Shown: positions 46,936-54,617 of the stretch, piece after piece
How the letters are laid out: every line of letters begins with the position of its first letter
Numbering within the stretch: the stretch's first letter is position 1
DNA from: Halogranum rubrum
GTDB taxonomy: Archaea > Halobacteriota > Halobacteria > Halobacteriales > Haloferacaceae
DNA: 64,000 nucleotides
Direction of reading: 5' to 3'
NCBI RefSeq assembly: GCF_900114455.1
Contig: NZ_FOTC01000001.1
Coordinates: forward strand, 955,058-1,019,057
Translations under genes and position numbers: made by a program
The notes under the pieces: model-generated
The model's input: only the letters and a program-made list of their open reading frames with translations
Database searches by the model: none
Told to the model about the DNA's origin: nothing

Positions 46936-47085
46936 CTACTCACCACCGAGGGCGTTCACGACGGTCGGTCCGACCAGACGGACGAGACCGCCGTAGCCGA
47001 CGTATAGCGCGATGGCCTCGGAGAGGACCAATCCGACGAGGACCACCGCCTGCATCGACCCAGACAACGCTTCGATTCCGAACAT
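46936..47085 (-). CDS. 49-aa membrane microprotein (DUF7512-like)
   Basis: This small gene lies directly upstream of the TauE/SafE gene. The product begins MFGIEALSGSMQAVV and has a single hydrophobic helix (VVLVGLVLSEAIALYVGYGG), ending in VVNALGGE. I recall the haloarchaeal family DUF7512 with this shape next to TauE/SafE genes; the assignment is from memory. The spacing to the exporter start is 2 nt, so it is likely an accessory subunit or a translational coupler for the exporter. Confidence 0.72.
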   Translation of the reverse strand: MFGIEALSGSMQAVVLVGLVLSEAIALYVGYGGLVRLVGPTVVNALGGE

Positions 47086-47324
47086 CGACTATCGCACCTC
47101 ACTCGTGCATGGTTTTGTACGAATCATACTTTTCTGTCTACTACCTCGTATCCGGTAGAGTGACTTAACAGTTATGGGGTTACTGTACAATACTACTTCT
47201 GTAGTCGAAGAAGGTCTCTACGGGTGAACGAGGTTGGAACCGACAGTCGTGGACGTTTCGGCAGTGGCGACGCCGCAGAACGGCTTGGTGGCGTCACTGA
47301 AAGTTGAACGAGAATCGAGAGCGG

Positions 47325-47735
47325 TCAGTTTTCGGCGGTCACCGACTGCTCGGCCTGCTCCGACTGCGGATACTTGTCGCGGAACTCGTGGATGAGTTGC
47401 CCCATCTTCGCGTACCACTCGTTGAGCATGGTCTGCATGTTGTCTGCGATTTTCTCGGGGTTCGTCGGGCGATAGACGTGGTAGTAGCCTCCCTGATCGT
47501 AGTTCACCTGTTCTTTCTGGATGAATCCCGTTTGGAGGAGACGCTGGACGGAGCGATAGGCAGTCGACCGTTCGCGGCCGACTTGCTCTGCGACTTCGTC
47601 GACGGTCAGCGGTTCTGCGCTCTCGGTGAGCACGCTGAAACATCGTTTGTCGAGTTCTTTTAGCCCGTGCATACACTCCAGCAGCCCTTCACACTCCATA
47701 TCCTGCTGAATCAGCTCGCTCATCGAGTTAGCCAT
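47325..47735 (-). CDS. TrmB-like HTH regulator with conserved cysteines (copy 2)
   Basis: The 136-aa paralogue of the 45455-45859 protein keeps the same start (MANSM), winged helix (TVDEVAEQVGRERSTAYRSV) and dimerising C-terminus. Cys15, Cys21 and Cys32 are conserved in both. It is read away from the YeeE/YedE genes on the same strand and lies 75 bp downstream of their last stop. A TTGTGCAC half-site (minus strand, 47786-47793) lies upstream, and a TATA-like box (TTTTAT on the minus strand, 47766-47771) is 33 nt from the ATG. Confidence 0.85.
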   Translation of the reverse strand: MANSMSELIQQDMECEGLLECMHGLKELDKRCFSVLTESAEPLTVDEVAEQVGRERSTAYRSVQRLLQTGFIQKEQVNYDQGGYYHVYRPTNPEKIADNMQTMLNEWYAKMGQLIHEFRDKYPQSEQAEQSVTAEN

Positions 47736-47784
47736 ATTTCTTGTCTATCACCTAGTCCTACTGCGATAAAAGGCTTGTCTAGTC

Positions 47785-47803
47785 TGTGCACAATCGCGCA
47801 CAC
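47785..47803. promoter_or_regulatory. TGTGC/GCACA inverted motif upstream of regulator copy 2
   Basis: TGTGC (47785-47789) and GCACA (47798-47802) form 5-bp arms around 8 nt. The minus-strand reading holds TTGTGCAC, which also occurs upstream of tusA (50116-50123). Confidence 0.4.
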
Positions 47804-47810
47804 CCGCCGG

Positions 47811-48284
47811 TCAGTCGGCACCGACGGCACTCGTCGAATCTCCCGAGACACGCGCTCGGAGATACCCCTGTGCGTACGCACCGAGGAACATTCCGCCGAT
47901 TGCCCACAGGATGGGGAGGTTACCGATACCGACGCTGGCGTAGGCCGCACCCGGACAGATGCCCGAGATACCCCACCCGACGCCGAAGATACCGCCCCCG
48001 ACGAGGACGTTCCGGTCCATCGACTTCAGCCGTCGGGTGTACGCGCGGCCGGTCAGCGGTGCGGTCCGGTCCAGACGCGTCGCCACGGCGAACGTCACGG
48101 CGGTGACGGCGGCGGCCCCGCCCATCACGAACAGCAAGCCGAGGTCGTCGAACTGGAGGAAGTCCAACACGACTTCCGGCTTGGCCATCTGGCTGAGACC
48201 GAGGCCGAACCCGAAGACCAGCCCACCGAGGAGAATCACCGGCATGAACAGCGGGTGCCGTTCGTCGGTCGTCTCGGTGCTCAT
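47811..48284 (-). CDS. YeeE/YedE sulfur transporter, C-terminal half
   Basis: The 157-aa membrane protein has four or five helices and the motif GVGWGISGICPGAAYA with Cys110, matching the second half of YeeE/YedE (TsuA) thiosulfate importers. In TsuA, cysteines lining the path hand thiosulfate along. Its ATG overlaps the stop of the N-terminal-half gene (ATGA). The pair replaces the single chain found in many bacteria. Confidence 0.88.
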   Translation of the reverse strand: MSTETTDERHPLFMPVILLGGLVFGFGLGLSQMAKPEVVLDFLQFDDLGLLFVMGGAAAVTAVTFAVATRLDRTAPLTGRAYTRRLKSMDRNVLVGGGIFGVGWGISGICPGAAYASVGIGNLPILWAIGGMFLGAYAQGYLRARVSGDSTSAVGAD

Positions 48285-48754
48285 GGACTCACCCCCAACG
48301 CCTGCACCAACTGCGCCGTGCCGATGGCGACGGCCATGAACGTCACGACGTTCACGATAGAGGTCTGCGAGGCCGAACCGATACCGCAGACGCCGTGGCC
48401 GGAGGTACACCCCTTCCCGAGGCGCGTGCCGACGCCGACGAGGAAGCCGCCGCCGAGCAGTCGCCACCACTGCACCTCGGTGGTAAACCAGCCGTTGAAC
48501 AGGAACGCGTAGATGGCCGCCCCACCGACGATGCCGAGGGTGAAGACGACCCGCCAATCACGCGAGCGGAGATACTTCCCTTGGTTGAACCGAGGGAGCT
48601 TCGACACGTACGACAGCGTCGACTCGAGGAACGTGCTCGCCCCAGCGATGATACCCGTGGCGAGGTAGATGACGGTGGCTCCGAGACCGATGAGGAGCCC
48701 CCCGAGCGCGTAGTGACCGATTCCGTTCGGAAAGAACGTCGCAATATCTAACAT
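48281..48754 (-). CDS. YeeE/YedE sulfur transporter, N-terminal half
   Basis: The 157-aa membrane protein ends its last loops with GTRLGKGCTSGHGVCG, holding Cys116 and Cys123, the TsuA signature for thiosulfate passage. It is the first gene of the split pair and follows the rhodanese-metallo-beta-lactamase gene by 6 nt, so all three are likely co-transcribed. Function: uptake of thiosulfate or another sulfane-sulfur anion across the cytoplasmic membrane. Confidence 0.9.
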   Translation of the reverse strand: MLDIATFFPNGIGHYALGGLLIGLGATVIYLATGIIAGASTFLESTLSYVSKLPRFNQGKYLRSRDWRVVFTLGIVGGAAIYAFLFNGWFTTEVQWWRLLGGGFLVGVGTRLGKGCTSGHGVCGIGSASQTSIVNVVTFMAVAIGTAQLVQALGVSP

Positions 48755-48760
48755 CGTGTC

Positions 48761-49948
48761 TTAGTTCGTCAGCGCGTCCTGACTCGCGGCGCAGTTGTTC
48801 GGGCCGAGTTCGAGTTCGAACGCTTCCTCGTCGGAGGCGTCTTGCTGGCCTAAGTTCGTCGCGATGATGTCCTCGTAGTTGCTCGGTCGCGGTGGCATAT
48901 CCGAGAGGATGAACTCGACGAACTCGTCTCTGTCCATGTGGAGTGCGTCCATCCGACTCTTCAGGTCGCCGAGCGTCGCCCCGTAGGTACCGTCGTCGCG
49001 AGGCGTCGCGGCGTCGCTAAAGTGCGCTGGCGCGACGAGCGTCTCGTCGGAGAGCGAGAGGACCGTATTCTGAAGTGTGTCGTAGAGCGTCCGTGCCGCG
49101 TCGGTCGCACCGTCGTCGCCGTCTTCGAGGTCCGGACGCGCGACGCTCTCGGTGAAGAGTCCGTCACCGGTCGCGAGCACCGTCCCGTCGACGAGGTAGG
49201 AGGTCATCCCCGAGGTGTGCCCCGGCGTGTGGAGCACCTCGATGTCGACGTTCCCGACCGTGAGCACGTCGCCGTCGGCGACCGTCTCGTAGTCGCTGTC
49301 GTAGTCGACGCCACGAGCGACGGCGGGTTCGGGGAGAATCGCGGTCGCGTCCGTCTCGGTGGCGAGCGTCCGAACACCCGAGATGTGGTCGGCGTGCACG
49401 TGCGTGTCGAGTGCGTACGTCAGGTCGGCCCCGAGCGCCCGGGCGTCCTGTACGTACTCCGACGCGAAGGCTCGAAGCGGGTCGATGACGGCCGCTTCGC
49501 CCGCTGAAACGACGAGGTAGGCGAGACACCCGCTGGAGGGACGACGGTACTGGGCGATGGTCGCCTCGGAGTCGACGTCGAGTTCGGCGTACTCGTAGAT
49601 ACGTGCCCACCCCTTCATGCCGCGTTCGAGGTTCGTCGCGTCGACGCCCTCCTCTTTCAGGAGTCCGGCGATAAACTCGCTGGAGCCACCTTTCGCACAG
49701 ACGACGACGACCGGTTGGTCCTCGGGGAGGCGTGCCAACAGGTCTTCGTCGACGCCGTCGAGGAGTTCGAAGTACGGTACGTTGAGCACGTCGACGTTCT
49801 CGCCGTCGATGCGCCACTTCTCGAACTCGTTCTCCGCACGGACGTCGAGGATAGTCAGAGGCTCGTCAGCGTCGACCTTCTCCTTGAGCTCCGTCGGCTG
49901 TATCGCCTCGACTGCCACGTCCGGTTCGGGGAACTGTGAATCGCTCAT
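48761..49948 (-). CDS. rhodanese-metallo-beta-lactamase fusion (persulfide dioxygenase type), copy 1
   Basis: The 395-aa protein has an N-terminal rhodanese domain with catalytic Cys84 (VVCAKGGSSE) and then a metallo-beta-lactamase domain with HVHADH (183-188) and GHTSGM. Similar fusions join sulfur transfer with glutathione- or thiol-persulfide oxidation to sulfite. The tail ends in LELGPNNCAAS, and a matching tail with Cys is found in the second copy at 51160-52314, so this Cys may be a sulfur acceptor. The gene leads the operon into the YeeE/YedE pair. Confidence 0.88.
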   Translation of the reverse strand: MSDSQFPEPDVAVEAIQPTELKEKVDADEPLTILDVRAENEFEKWRIDGENVDVLNVPYFELLDGVDEDLLARLPEDQPVVVVCAKGGSSEFIAGLLKEEGVDATNLERGMKGWARIYEYAELDVDSEATIAQYRRPSSGCLAYLVVSAGEAAVIDPLRAFASEYVQDARALGADLTYALDTHVHADHISGVRTLATETDATAILPEPAVARGVDYDSDYETVADGDVLTVGNVDIEVLHTPGHTSGMTSYLVDGTVLATGDGLFTESVARPDLEDGDDGATDAARTLYDTLQNTVLSLSDETLVAPAHFSDAATPRDDGTYGATLGDLKSRMDALHMDRDEFVEFILSDMPPRPSNYEDIIATNLGQQDASDEEAFELELGPNNCAASQDALTN

Positions 49949-50115
49949 CTTCACTCCACTGTACCGGGTCGTTCGCCTTAAGAGTTTGCATAGTATTTTG
50001 AAGATTATACAATACCGCTTGGCTCCCTTTCTCTCCAAACCGCTCATTTACGGCCCAATACTCCATTTAGCGCGCGTTGAGCATCCCTCTCGCCCGCTCT
50101 ACCGACTCGAATAAT

Positions 50116-50123
50116 GTGCACAA
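50116..50123 (-). promoter_or_regulatory. TTGTGCAC motif upstream of tusA
   Basis: Read on the minus strand this is TTGTGCAC, identical to the half-site before regulator copy 2. A TATA box TTTTAT (50143-50148) lies 20 bp downstream on the plus strand, with the tusA start at 50197. Confidence 0.4.
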
Positions 50124-50196
50124 GTCCCATCTATCGACACACTTTTATCGCTCAGACCAATATTGTGTGGTACGTCCAATAACGGACAGACCAACC

Positions 50197-50451
50197 ATGA
50201 GCAGCGAACTAGATTCCAGTGAAGTCACCGAGACGCTCGACGTACAGGGAGCCAACTGCCCGATGCCGGTCATCAAGACGAAGCAAGCCATCGACGGCCT
50301 GTCGACGGGCGACGTCTTGGAAGTCGTCGCCACCGACTCGGGGAGCATGAGCGACATCAAGGGGTGGGCAGAGACGACAGACGGCGTCGAACTCGTCGAC
50401 CAGGTCGAAGGCGACGGCGTCTACACCCACTACGTCCGCAAGACGGAGTGA
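50197..50451 (+). CDS. tusA: TusA-family sulfur carrier
   Basis: The 84-aa protein has the TusA signature with sulfur-carrying Cys21 in ANCPMPVIKTKQAI. TusA proteins receive persulfide from rhodaneses or desulfurases and pass it on to DsrE-type or thiolation proteins. The gene heads an operon with a DsrE-like gene 6 nt downstream, and faces the divergent rhodanese-MBL gene across 248 bp. No tRNA-thiolation MnmA gene is nearby, so a dissimilatory or detoxification role is as likely as tRNA modification. Confidence 0.92.
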   Translation: MSSELDSSEVTETLDVQGANCPMPVIKTKQAIDGLSTGDVLEVVATDSGSMSDIKGWAETTDGVELVDQVEGDGVYTHYVRKTE

Positions 50452-50457
50452 TTCGTC

Positions 50458-51051
50458 GTGAGTACTGACACCTCAACCGCCTCGGACACGTCGGAGACGG
50501 TGGACGAACCGGACGCCGCCACCGTCGCCGAGTTAGAGTCCCGTATCGAGGAGTTGGAGGCGAGCCTCGCGGCAGTCGAGGCGGACGACGGCCCCAAGAA
50601 GATGTCTATCATCGCGACGAAGGGCACCCTCGACATGGCCTACCCGCCGCTCATCCTCGCCAGCACCGCCGCCGCCTTCGGGTGGGAGGTGCAGGTGTTC
50701 CACACCTTCTGGGGGCTCGACATCCTCCACGAGGAGCGTTCGAAGAACCTTAAACTGAGCGCCGTCGGCAACCCGAACATGCCGATGCCGAACGCCATCG
50801 CCGCCCTTCCGGGGATGGACTCGATGGCGACGAAGATGATGCGCAAGAAGATCGCCGACAACAACACCGCCTCTATCGAGGAACTCATCCAGACCTCACT
50901 CGACATGGGCGTCGAGTTCCAGGCCTGTCAGATGACTATCGACCTGATGGACTACGACGAGGACGACTTCTACGACGGCGTCACCACCGGCGTCGGGGCC
51001 GCGACCGCCCTGCAGTTCATGGGCGACGCGGACGTCCAACTGTTCGTCTAG
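50458..51051 (+). CDS. DsrE/DrsE2-family sulfur carrier with N-terminal coiled coil
   Basis: The 197-aa protein has an acidic, Ser/Thr-rich start, a heptad-like coiled coil (about 20-42, VAELESRIEELEASLAAVEA) and a DsrE2-type domain with SIIATKGTLDMAYPPLILAS and Cys157 in VEFQACQMTIDLM. It passes sulfane sulfur with TusA. A GTG at 50458 starts 6 nt after the tusA stop. The DsrE2 form with long helical insert is typical of archaea and of bacteria with rhodanese-TusA-DsrE modules. Confidence 0.87.
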   Translation: MSTDTSTASDTSETVDEPDAATVAELESRIEELEASLAAVEADDGPKKMSIIATKGTLDMAYPPLILASTAAAFGWEVQVFHTFWGLDILHEERSKNLKLSAVGNPNMPMPNAIAALPGMDSMATKMMRKKIADNNTASIEELIQTSLDMGVEFQACQMTIDLMDYDEDDFYDGVTTGVGAATALQFMGDADVQLFV

Positions 51052-51159
51052 AGCAGCTAGAACACAGACCCCCCGCCGGTTCGCGTCGGCGTGGAGTAGT
51101 GTCCGGTTCGTAGTCGACTACACACCAGCTTAACCGACTCACACGCGTACCTACTACCA

Positions 51160-52314
51160 ATGACAGACGCTATCACCGCGACCGAACTCCGCGACCGAAT
51201 CGACAGCAACACCACCTTCGAACTCGTCGACACGCGCCCCGAAGACAACTACGAGTCGTGGCACATCGACGGAGCCGTGAACTACCCGTACAAACCCGAC
51301 GACGACTTCGACCCCGAGACGTTCAAATCGGAGACGGGAATCGAGGAAGACGACACCGTCTACACCATCTGCGCGAAGGGCATCTCCTCGAACGACTTCG
51401 CGGACGAGTTGAAGAGAAACGGCTTCGAGGACGTCACCGTCGTCGACGACGGGATGGAGGCGTGGAGCGCCGTCTACGACGTCGTCGAGATTCCGACCGA
51501 CTCCGAGAGCGTCGAAATCTTCCAGATTCAGCGCCGGGCGAAAGGCTGTCTCGGCTACCTCGTCGGGTCGACGGCGACCCGTGAGGCCGCCGTCGTCGAC
51601 GCCTCCAGACACACCGACGAGTTCGTCGCCGCTGCCGACGAACACGGCTACACCGTCACCGACGTCTTCGACACGCACGTCCACGCCGACCACGTCTCGG
51701 GCGGTCGACAGTTGGCGAACGAGGTCGGCGCGACGTACTACCTCGGCGCAGACGCCCGCGAACGCGGCGTCGAGTACGAGTACGACGCCCTCGGCGCGAA
51801 CGACGTCGTCCGCGTCGGCGACGTGGAGATAAAAGCGCTCTCGACACCCGGACACACCTCGGAGATGGTGAGCTACCTCGTCGACGGCGAGGCCGTACTG
51901 ACCGGTGACACGCTCTTCGTCGGCTCTGTCGGCCGGACGGAACTTCAGTTCGGTGGCGGCGGTGCTGCCGACGGCGCACACCTGCTCTACGAGTCGCTCC
52001 ACCGGACGCTGCTCGCCGAACCGGACAGCGTCACCGTCCTCCCCGGCCACTTCGCACTGAGCAACGACGGGGAAGCCACTGACGGCACGCCGGGTGAACC
52101 CATCCTCGCGAGTATCGGCGACCTTCGACGCGGACAGGAACTCTTGCAGGCCGACGAGGAGACGTTCGTCGACCGACTCACCGACCGCCTTCCCGAAAAG
52201 CCGCCGAACTACGAGACGGTCATCGACGTGAACACCGGCAGAACGAAACTCGACGACGAACAGGAGGCGACGGAGTTGGAACTCGGTCCGAACCGCTGTG
52301 CGGCGAGCGAGTAA
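51160..52314 (+). CDS. rhodanese-metallo-beta-lactamase fusion, copy 2
   Basis: The 384-aa protein has the same order as the 48761-49948 product: rhodanese domain with Cys71 (ICAKGISSN) and then metallo-beta-lactamase with HVHADH (173-178), CLGYLVG and the metal ligand GHTSEM. The tail ends in LELGPNRCAASE, again with a Cys. Copy 2 is expected to be a persulfide dioxygenase or a thiol-sulfur transferase; the two may differ in donor. It is 108 bp downstream of the DsrE gene, and the gap holds a plausible terminator-promoter region with nothing certain. Confidence 0.88.
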   Translation: MTDAITATELRDRIDSNTTFELVDTRPEDNYESWHIDGAVNYPYKPDDDFDPETFKSETGIEEDDTVYTICAKGISSNDFADELKRNGFEDVTVVDDGMEAWSAVYDVVEIPTDSESVEIFQIQRRAKGCLGYLVGSTATREAAVVDASRHTDEFVAAADEHGYTVTDVFDTHVHADHVSGGRQLANEVGATYYLGADARERGVEYEYDALGANDVVRVGDVEIKALSTPGHTSEMVSYLVDGEAVLTGDTLFVGSVGRTELQFGGGGAADGAHLLYESLHRTLLAEPDSVTVLPGHFALSNDGEATDGTPGEPILASIGDLRRGQELLQADEETFVDRLTDRLPEKPPNYETVIDVNTGRTKLDDEQEATELELGPNRCAASE

Positions 52315-52323
52315 CTCGACGCC

Positions 52324-52794
52324 TTAGCTTCGGACCGTCGACTCGACGTCTGTCGTCTCTGTTTCCTCGCCACTGAGAGCGACGGTCATCACGGGAACCG
52401 GTGCGTCGGAGATGACGCGCTGGGCGACACTGCCGAGCATGTTACGGCGGAAATCCGCACCGCGCGTCCCCATCAACACGAGGTCGATATCGTTCTCGAT
52501 GGTGTAGTCGAGAATCTCGTCGCTCGGGTTTCCGACTCGAACGACGATTTCGACGTCGACACCGGCCTGTCGGAGCAGCGTCGCCGCCGTATCTGTCACG
52601 TCTCGTCCCTCGGCTTCGAGTTCGGCGGTCACGTCGTCGACGAGGTCGTCACGGAGCGTCAGAAACGCCCGGTCGTCGACGACGTAGAGGAGATGAACCG
52701 TCGCGTCCTGCCAGTCGGCGAGGGCCGCGGCGTGTTCGACGACAGCGTCGGTCGTCTCGCTTCCATCCGTCGGTAACAGCAGGTTGGAGTACAC
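52324..52794 (-). CDS. universal stress protein (UspA family)
   Basis: The 156-aa protein has the UspA fold with the nucleotide-binding motif GTRGADFRRNMLGS near residue 120 and starts VYSNLLLPTDGSE, as do other haloarchaeal members. The start is a GTG at 52794: a TATA box (minus-strand TATTAT, plus 52818-52823) is centred 26.5 nt upstream, which rules out the longer frames. It is convergent with the rhodanese-MBL gene. It should help with stress adaptation, with ATP as the likely ligand. Confidence 0.87.
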   Translation of the reverse strand: MYSNLLLPTDGSETTDAVVEHAAALADWQDATVHLLYVVDDRAFLTLRDDLVDDVTAELEAEGRDVTDTAATLLRQAGVDVEIVVRVGNPSDEILDYTIENDIDLVLMGTRGADFRRNMLGSVAQRVISDAPVPVMTVALSGEETETTDVESTVRS

Positions 52795-52872
52795 GCTCAC
52801 TGATTGTTCGCCGAGACATAATACCGAACTGGTGGTTCCCACGACGTGAGAACCGACTTCGCTCTTCCCGAC

Positions 52873-53823
52873 TCAGGCCGAACCCGAGATGGACGCTCGC
52901 ACCGTCTCCAGTGTCGGAATCGACGCCTGCGCGCCCGACGCTTCGATGCTCATCGAGGCAGCCATCGTCGCGACGTCGACTGCCTCTCGGAGCGGCGACC
53001 CGCGAGCCAACTCGGCGGCGAGATAGCCGTTGAACGTGTCGCCCGCACCCGTCGTGTCGACTGGGTTCGTCGGCGGCGGCGAGACGGTGAACTGCTCGTC
53101 GTTCTCGACGAGCACCTCGGCCGGACCGCGGGTCTGGACGATTGTCCCGTCGAAGTCAGCGAGTTCCGATTCGAGTGCGGCGTACTCGTGTTCGTTCGGT
53201 CGGACGATGTCGACGGCAGGGTGGCGAACGAGCGGTGCCGAACCGTCGACAGGTGCCGGGTCGACGACGACCGTCGGTCCGTCGTCCGTCATGGCGAGTC
53301 GGTCGAGGAGTGCGAGGACGGGCGGGACGGGAATCTCGTTCTGGAGGAGGAGGCAGTCTGCGGCGCACACGCGGTCGGCGTAGGCCTCGACGTAGCGTTC
53401 GTCGACCTGTCCGTTCGCGCCTTCGACGACGACGATACGGTTCTCGCCGTCTTCGTCGACGAAGACGTAGGCCTTCCCCGTCTCGGCATCACCGACGTGG
53501 ACGCAGTCGACGTCGACGCCCGTCGCGTCCAGTCCGTCGAGAACGTCGTAGCTCTGCTCGTCGGAACCGACCTTTCCGAGTAAGGTCGTCTCCGCTCCAG
53601 CGCGGGCCGCGGCGACGGCCTGATTCGCCCCTTTTCCACCCAGGAACACCTCGTGTGGGAACGCTTCGACGTCGTCGGGAACGTCAGCGACGCGGACGGT
53701 CGACCCGGCGGTGGGGAACCACTCGTACTGTTCGGCGAGTCGAGTCAAGACGGCGGAGTCGAGGCGGCTAACGACGTCGACGTTGACGCTTCCGAGACTG
53801 ACGACGGTTCCCGTGTGTCGCAT
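52873..53823 (-). CDS. rbsK: ribokinase (PfkB family)
   Basis: The 316-aa protein has the PfkB glycine signature GGKGANQAVAAARAGA and the ATP-side signature DTTGAGDTFNGY, with a conserved DPAP segment. It phosphorylates ribose or a related pentose or nucleoside sugar to a 5-phosphate in the cytosol. The N-terminal lid contains an insert (RLAEQYEWFPTAG) compared with E. coli RbsK, so the sugar specificity is uncertain. An FMN-barrel gene lies 5 nt upstream and is on the same strand, so they may be one transcript. Confidence 0.88.
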   Translation of the reverse strand: MRHTGTVVSLGSVNVDVVSRLDSAVLTRLAEQYEWFPTAGSTVRVADVPDDVEAFPHEVFLGGKGANQAVAAARAGAETTLLGKVGSDEQSYDVLDGLDATGVDVDCVHVGDAETGKAYVFVDEDGENRIVVVEGANGQVDERYVEAYADRVCAADCLLLQNEIPVPPVLALLDRLAMTDDGPTVVVDPAPVDGSAPLVRHPAVDIVRPNEHEYAALESELADFDGTIVQTRGPAEVLVENDEQFTVSPPPTNPVDTTGAGDTFNGYLAAELARGSPLREAVDVATMAASMSIEASGAQASIPTLETVRASISGSA

Positions 53824-53828
53824 TCGGT

Positions 53829-54266
53829 TTAGCTACTCGTTCGTCGCCCCGTAATCTCATCGATGTCGAGGCGCACGAACACCGGGTCGAGGTCGTCGAG
53901 CGACTCGCCGAACACGCGCAGTGGGGTGTAGTCGGGGTTCCGCTCGTCGGGCGCGAACTCGTCGCTGTCGACGCGTGAGAGCGGTCCGCGAACGACGATA
54001 CTCCACGACGTGTCCGCGTCGGCGTCGTAGTCGTAGACGAGCAGACAGCCTCGCGTCGTCGTGTCGAGAAACGCCATCTTCTCGCTTCCTTCGTGCTCGC
54101 CCAGTCGGAAGTAGACGGCACCGTCTTCGACGTGATACGCCACCGGAACCGCGTACGCCTCACCGTCGTCGGCGAGTGAGAGTGACCCCGTTCGGTGGGT
54201 TCGAAGGTGTTCGTCCACCTCTGTCTCGTCCATTCCGAGCGTATACGTGTACTCGATATCTCTCAT
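53829..54266 (-). CDS. pyridoxamine-phosphate-oxidase-like FMN/F420-binding protein
   Basis: The 145-aa protein is a split-barrel of the PPOX type: AVPVAYHVEDGAVYFRLGEHEGSE followed by KMAFL is the usual flavin phosphate region, and GCLLVYDYD and SWSIVVRGPLSRV make the barrel wall. No partner points to a substrate. It ends 5 nt before the ribokinase start, so the pair may share a promoter. Confidence 0.85.
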   Translation of the reverse strand: MRDIEYTYTLGMDETEVDEHLRTHRTGSLSLADDGEAYAVPVAYHVEDGAVYFRLGEHEGSEKMAFLDTTTRGCLLVYDYDADADTSWSIVVRGPLSRVDSDEFAPDERNPDYTPLRVFGESLDDLDPVFVRLDIDEITGRRTSS

Positions 54267-54315
54267 CGTCGTGAGATACGTTCGGGAGAAGGATGACTGT
54301 ACTGACGGGCGAGTG

Positions 54316-54528
54316 TCAGCACATCTCGGCGAGCGAGACGAAGGAGTTGCCGGACGCGCTTACCCACATCGCTGCCCGGTGTGTCGAACCGGAACCACTC
54401 GAATAAATCGTACACTGCCTGTCTCCGCCCGCACACGCGGTAACCGAGGCGAGAAGCACGGGAGGTGCGTCGAACTCGTCGAGTTCGCCCGACTCGCCGA
54501 ATGGGTCGTCTCTCTCAGCGATTTCCAT
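54316..54528 (-). CDS. small DUF7511-like protein
   Basis: The 70-aa product ends in RQCTIYSSGSGSTHRAAMWV then SASGNSFVSLAEMC, which resembles the C-terminal pattern of the haloarchaeal DUF7511 family as I recall it (CTIYPR, W-D/T-ADE-FV-L). The head is acidic and variable. It is a single small ORF between the FMN-barrel gene and the molybdoenzyme gene. A conserved end with Cys and Trp is unlike random sequence, but the call is moderate. Confidence 0.5.
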   Translation of the reverse strand: MEIAERDDPFGESGELDEFDAPPVLLASVTACAGGDRQCTIYSSGSGSTHRAAMWVSASGNSFVSLAEMC

Positions 54529-54617
54529 TGTCTCTACTAGGCCGTCGGTAGGGCAATCCTCTCACGCTTGTACGTACAAGTAAGTTATATGCAAGTACCA
54601 ATCCGTGAATCCCGTAA

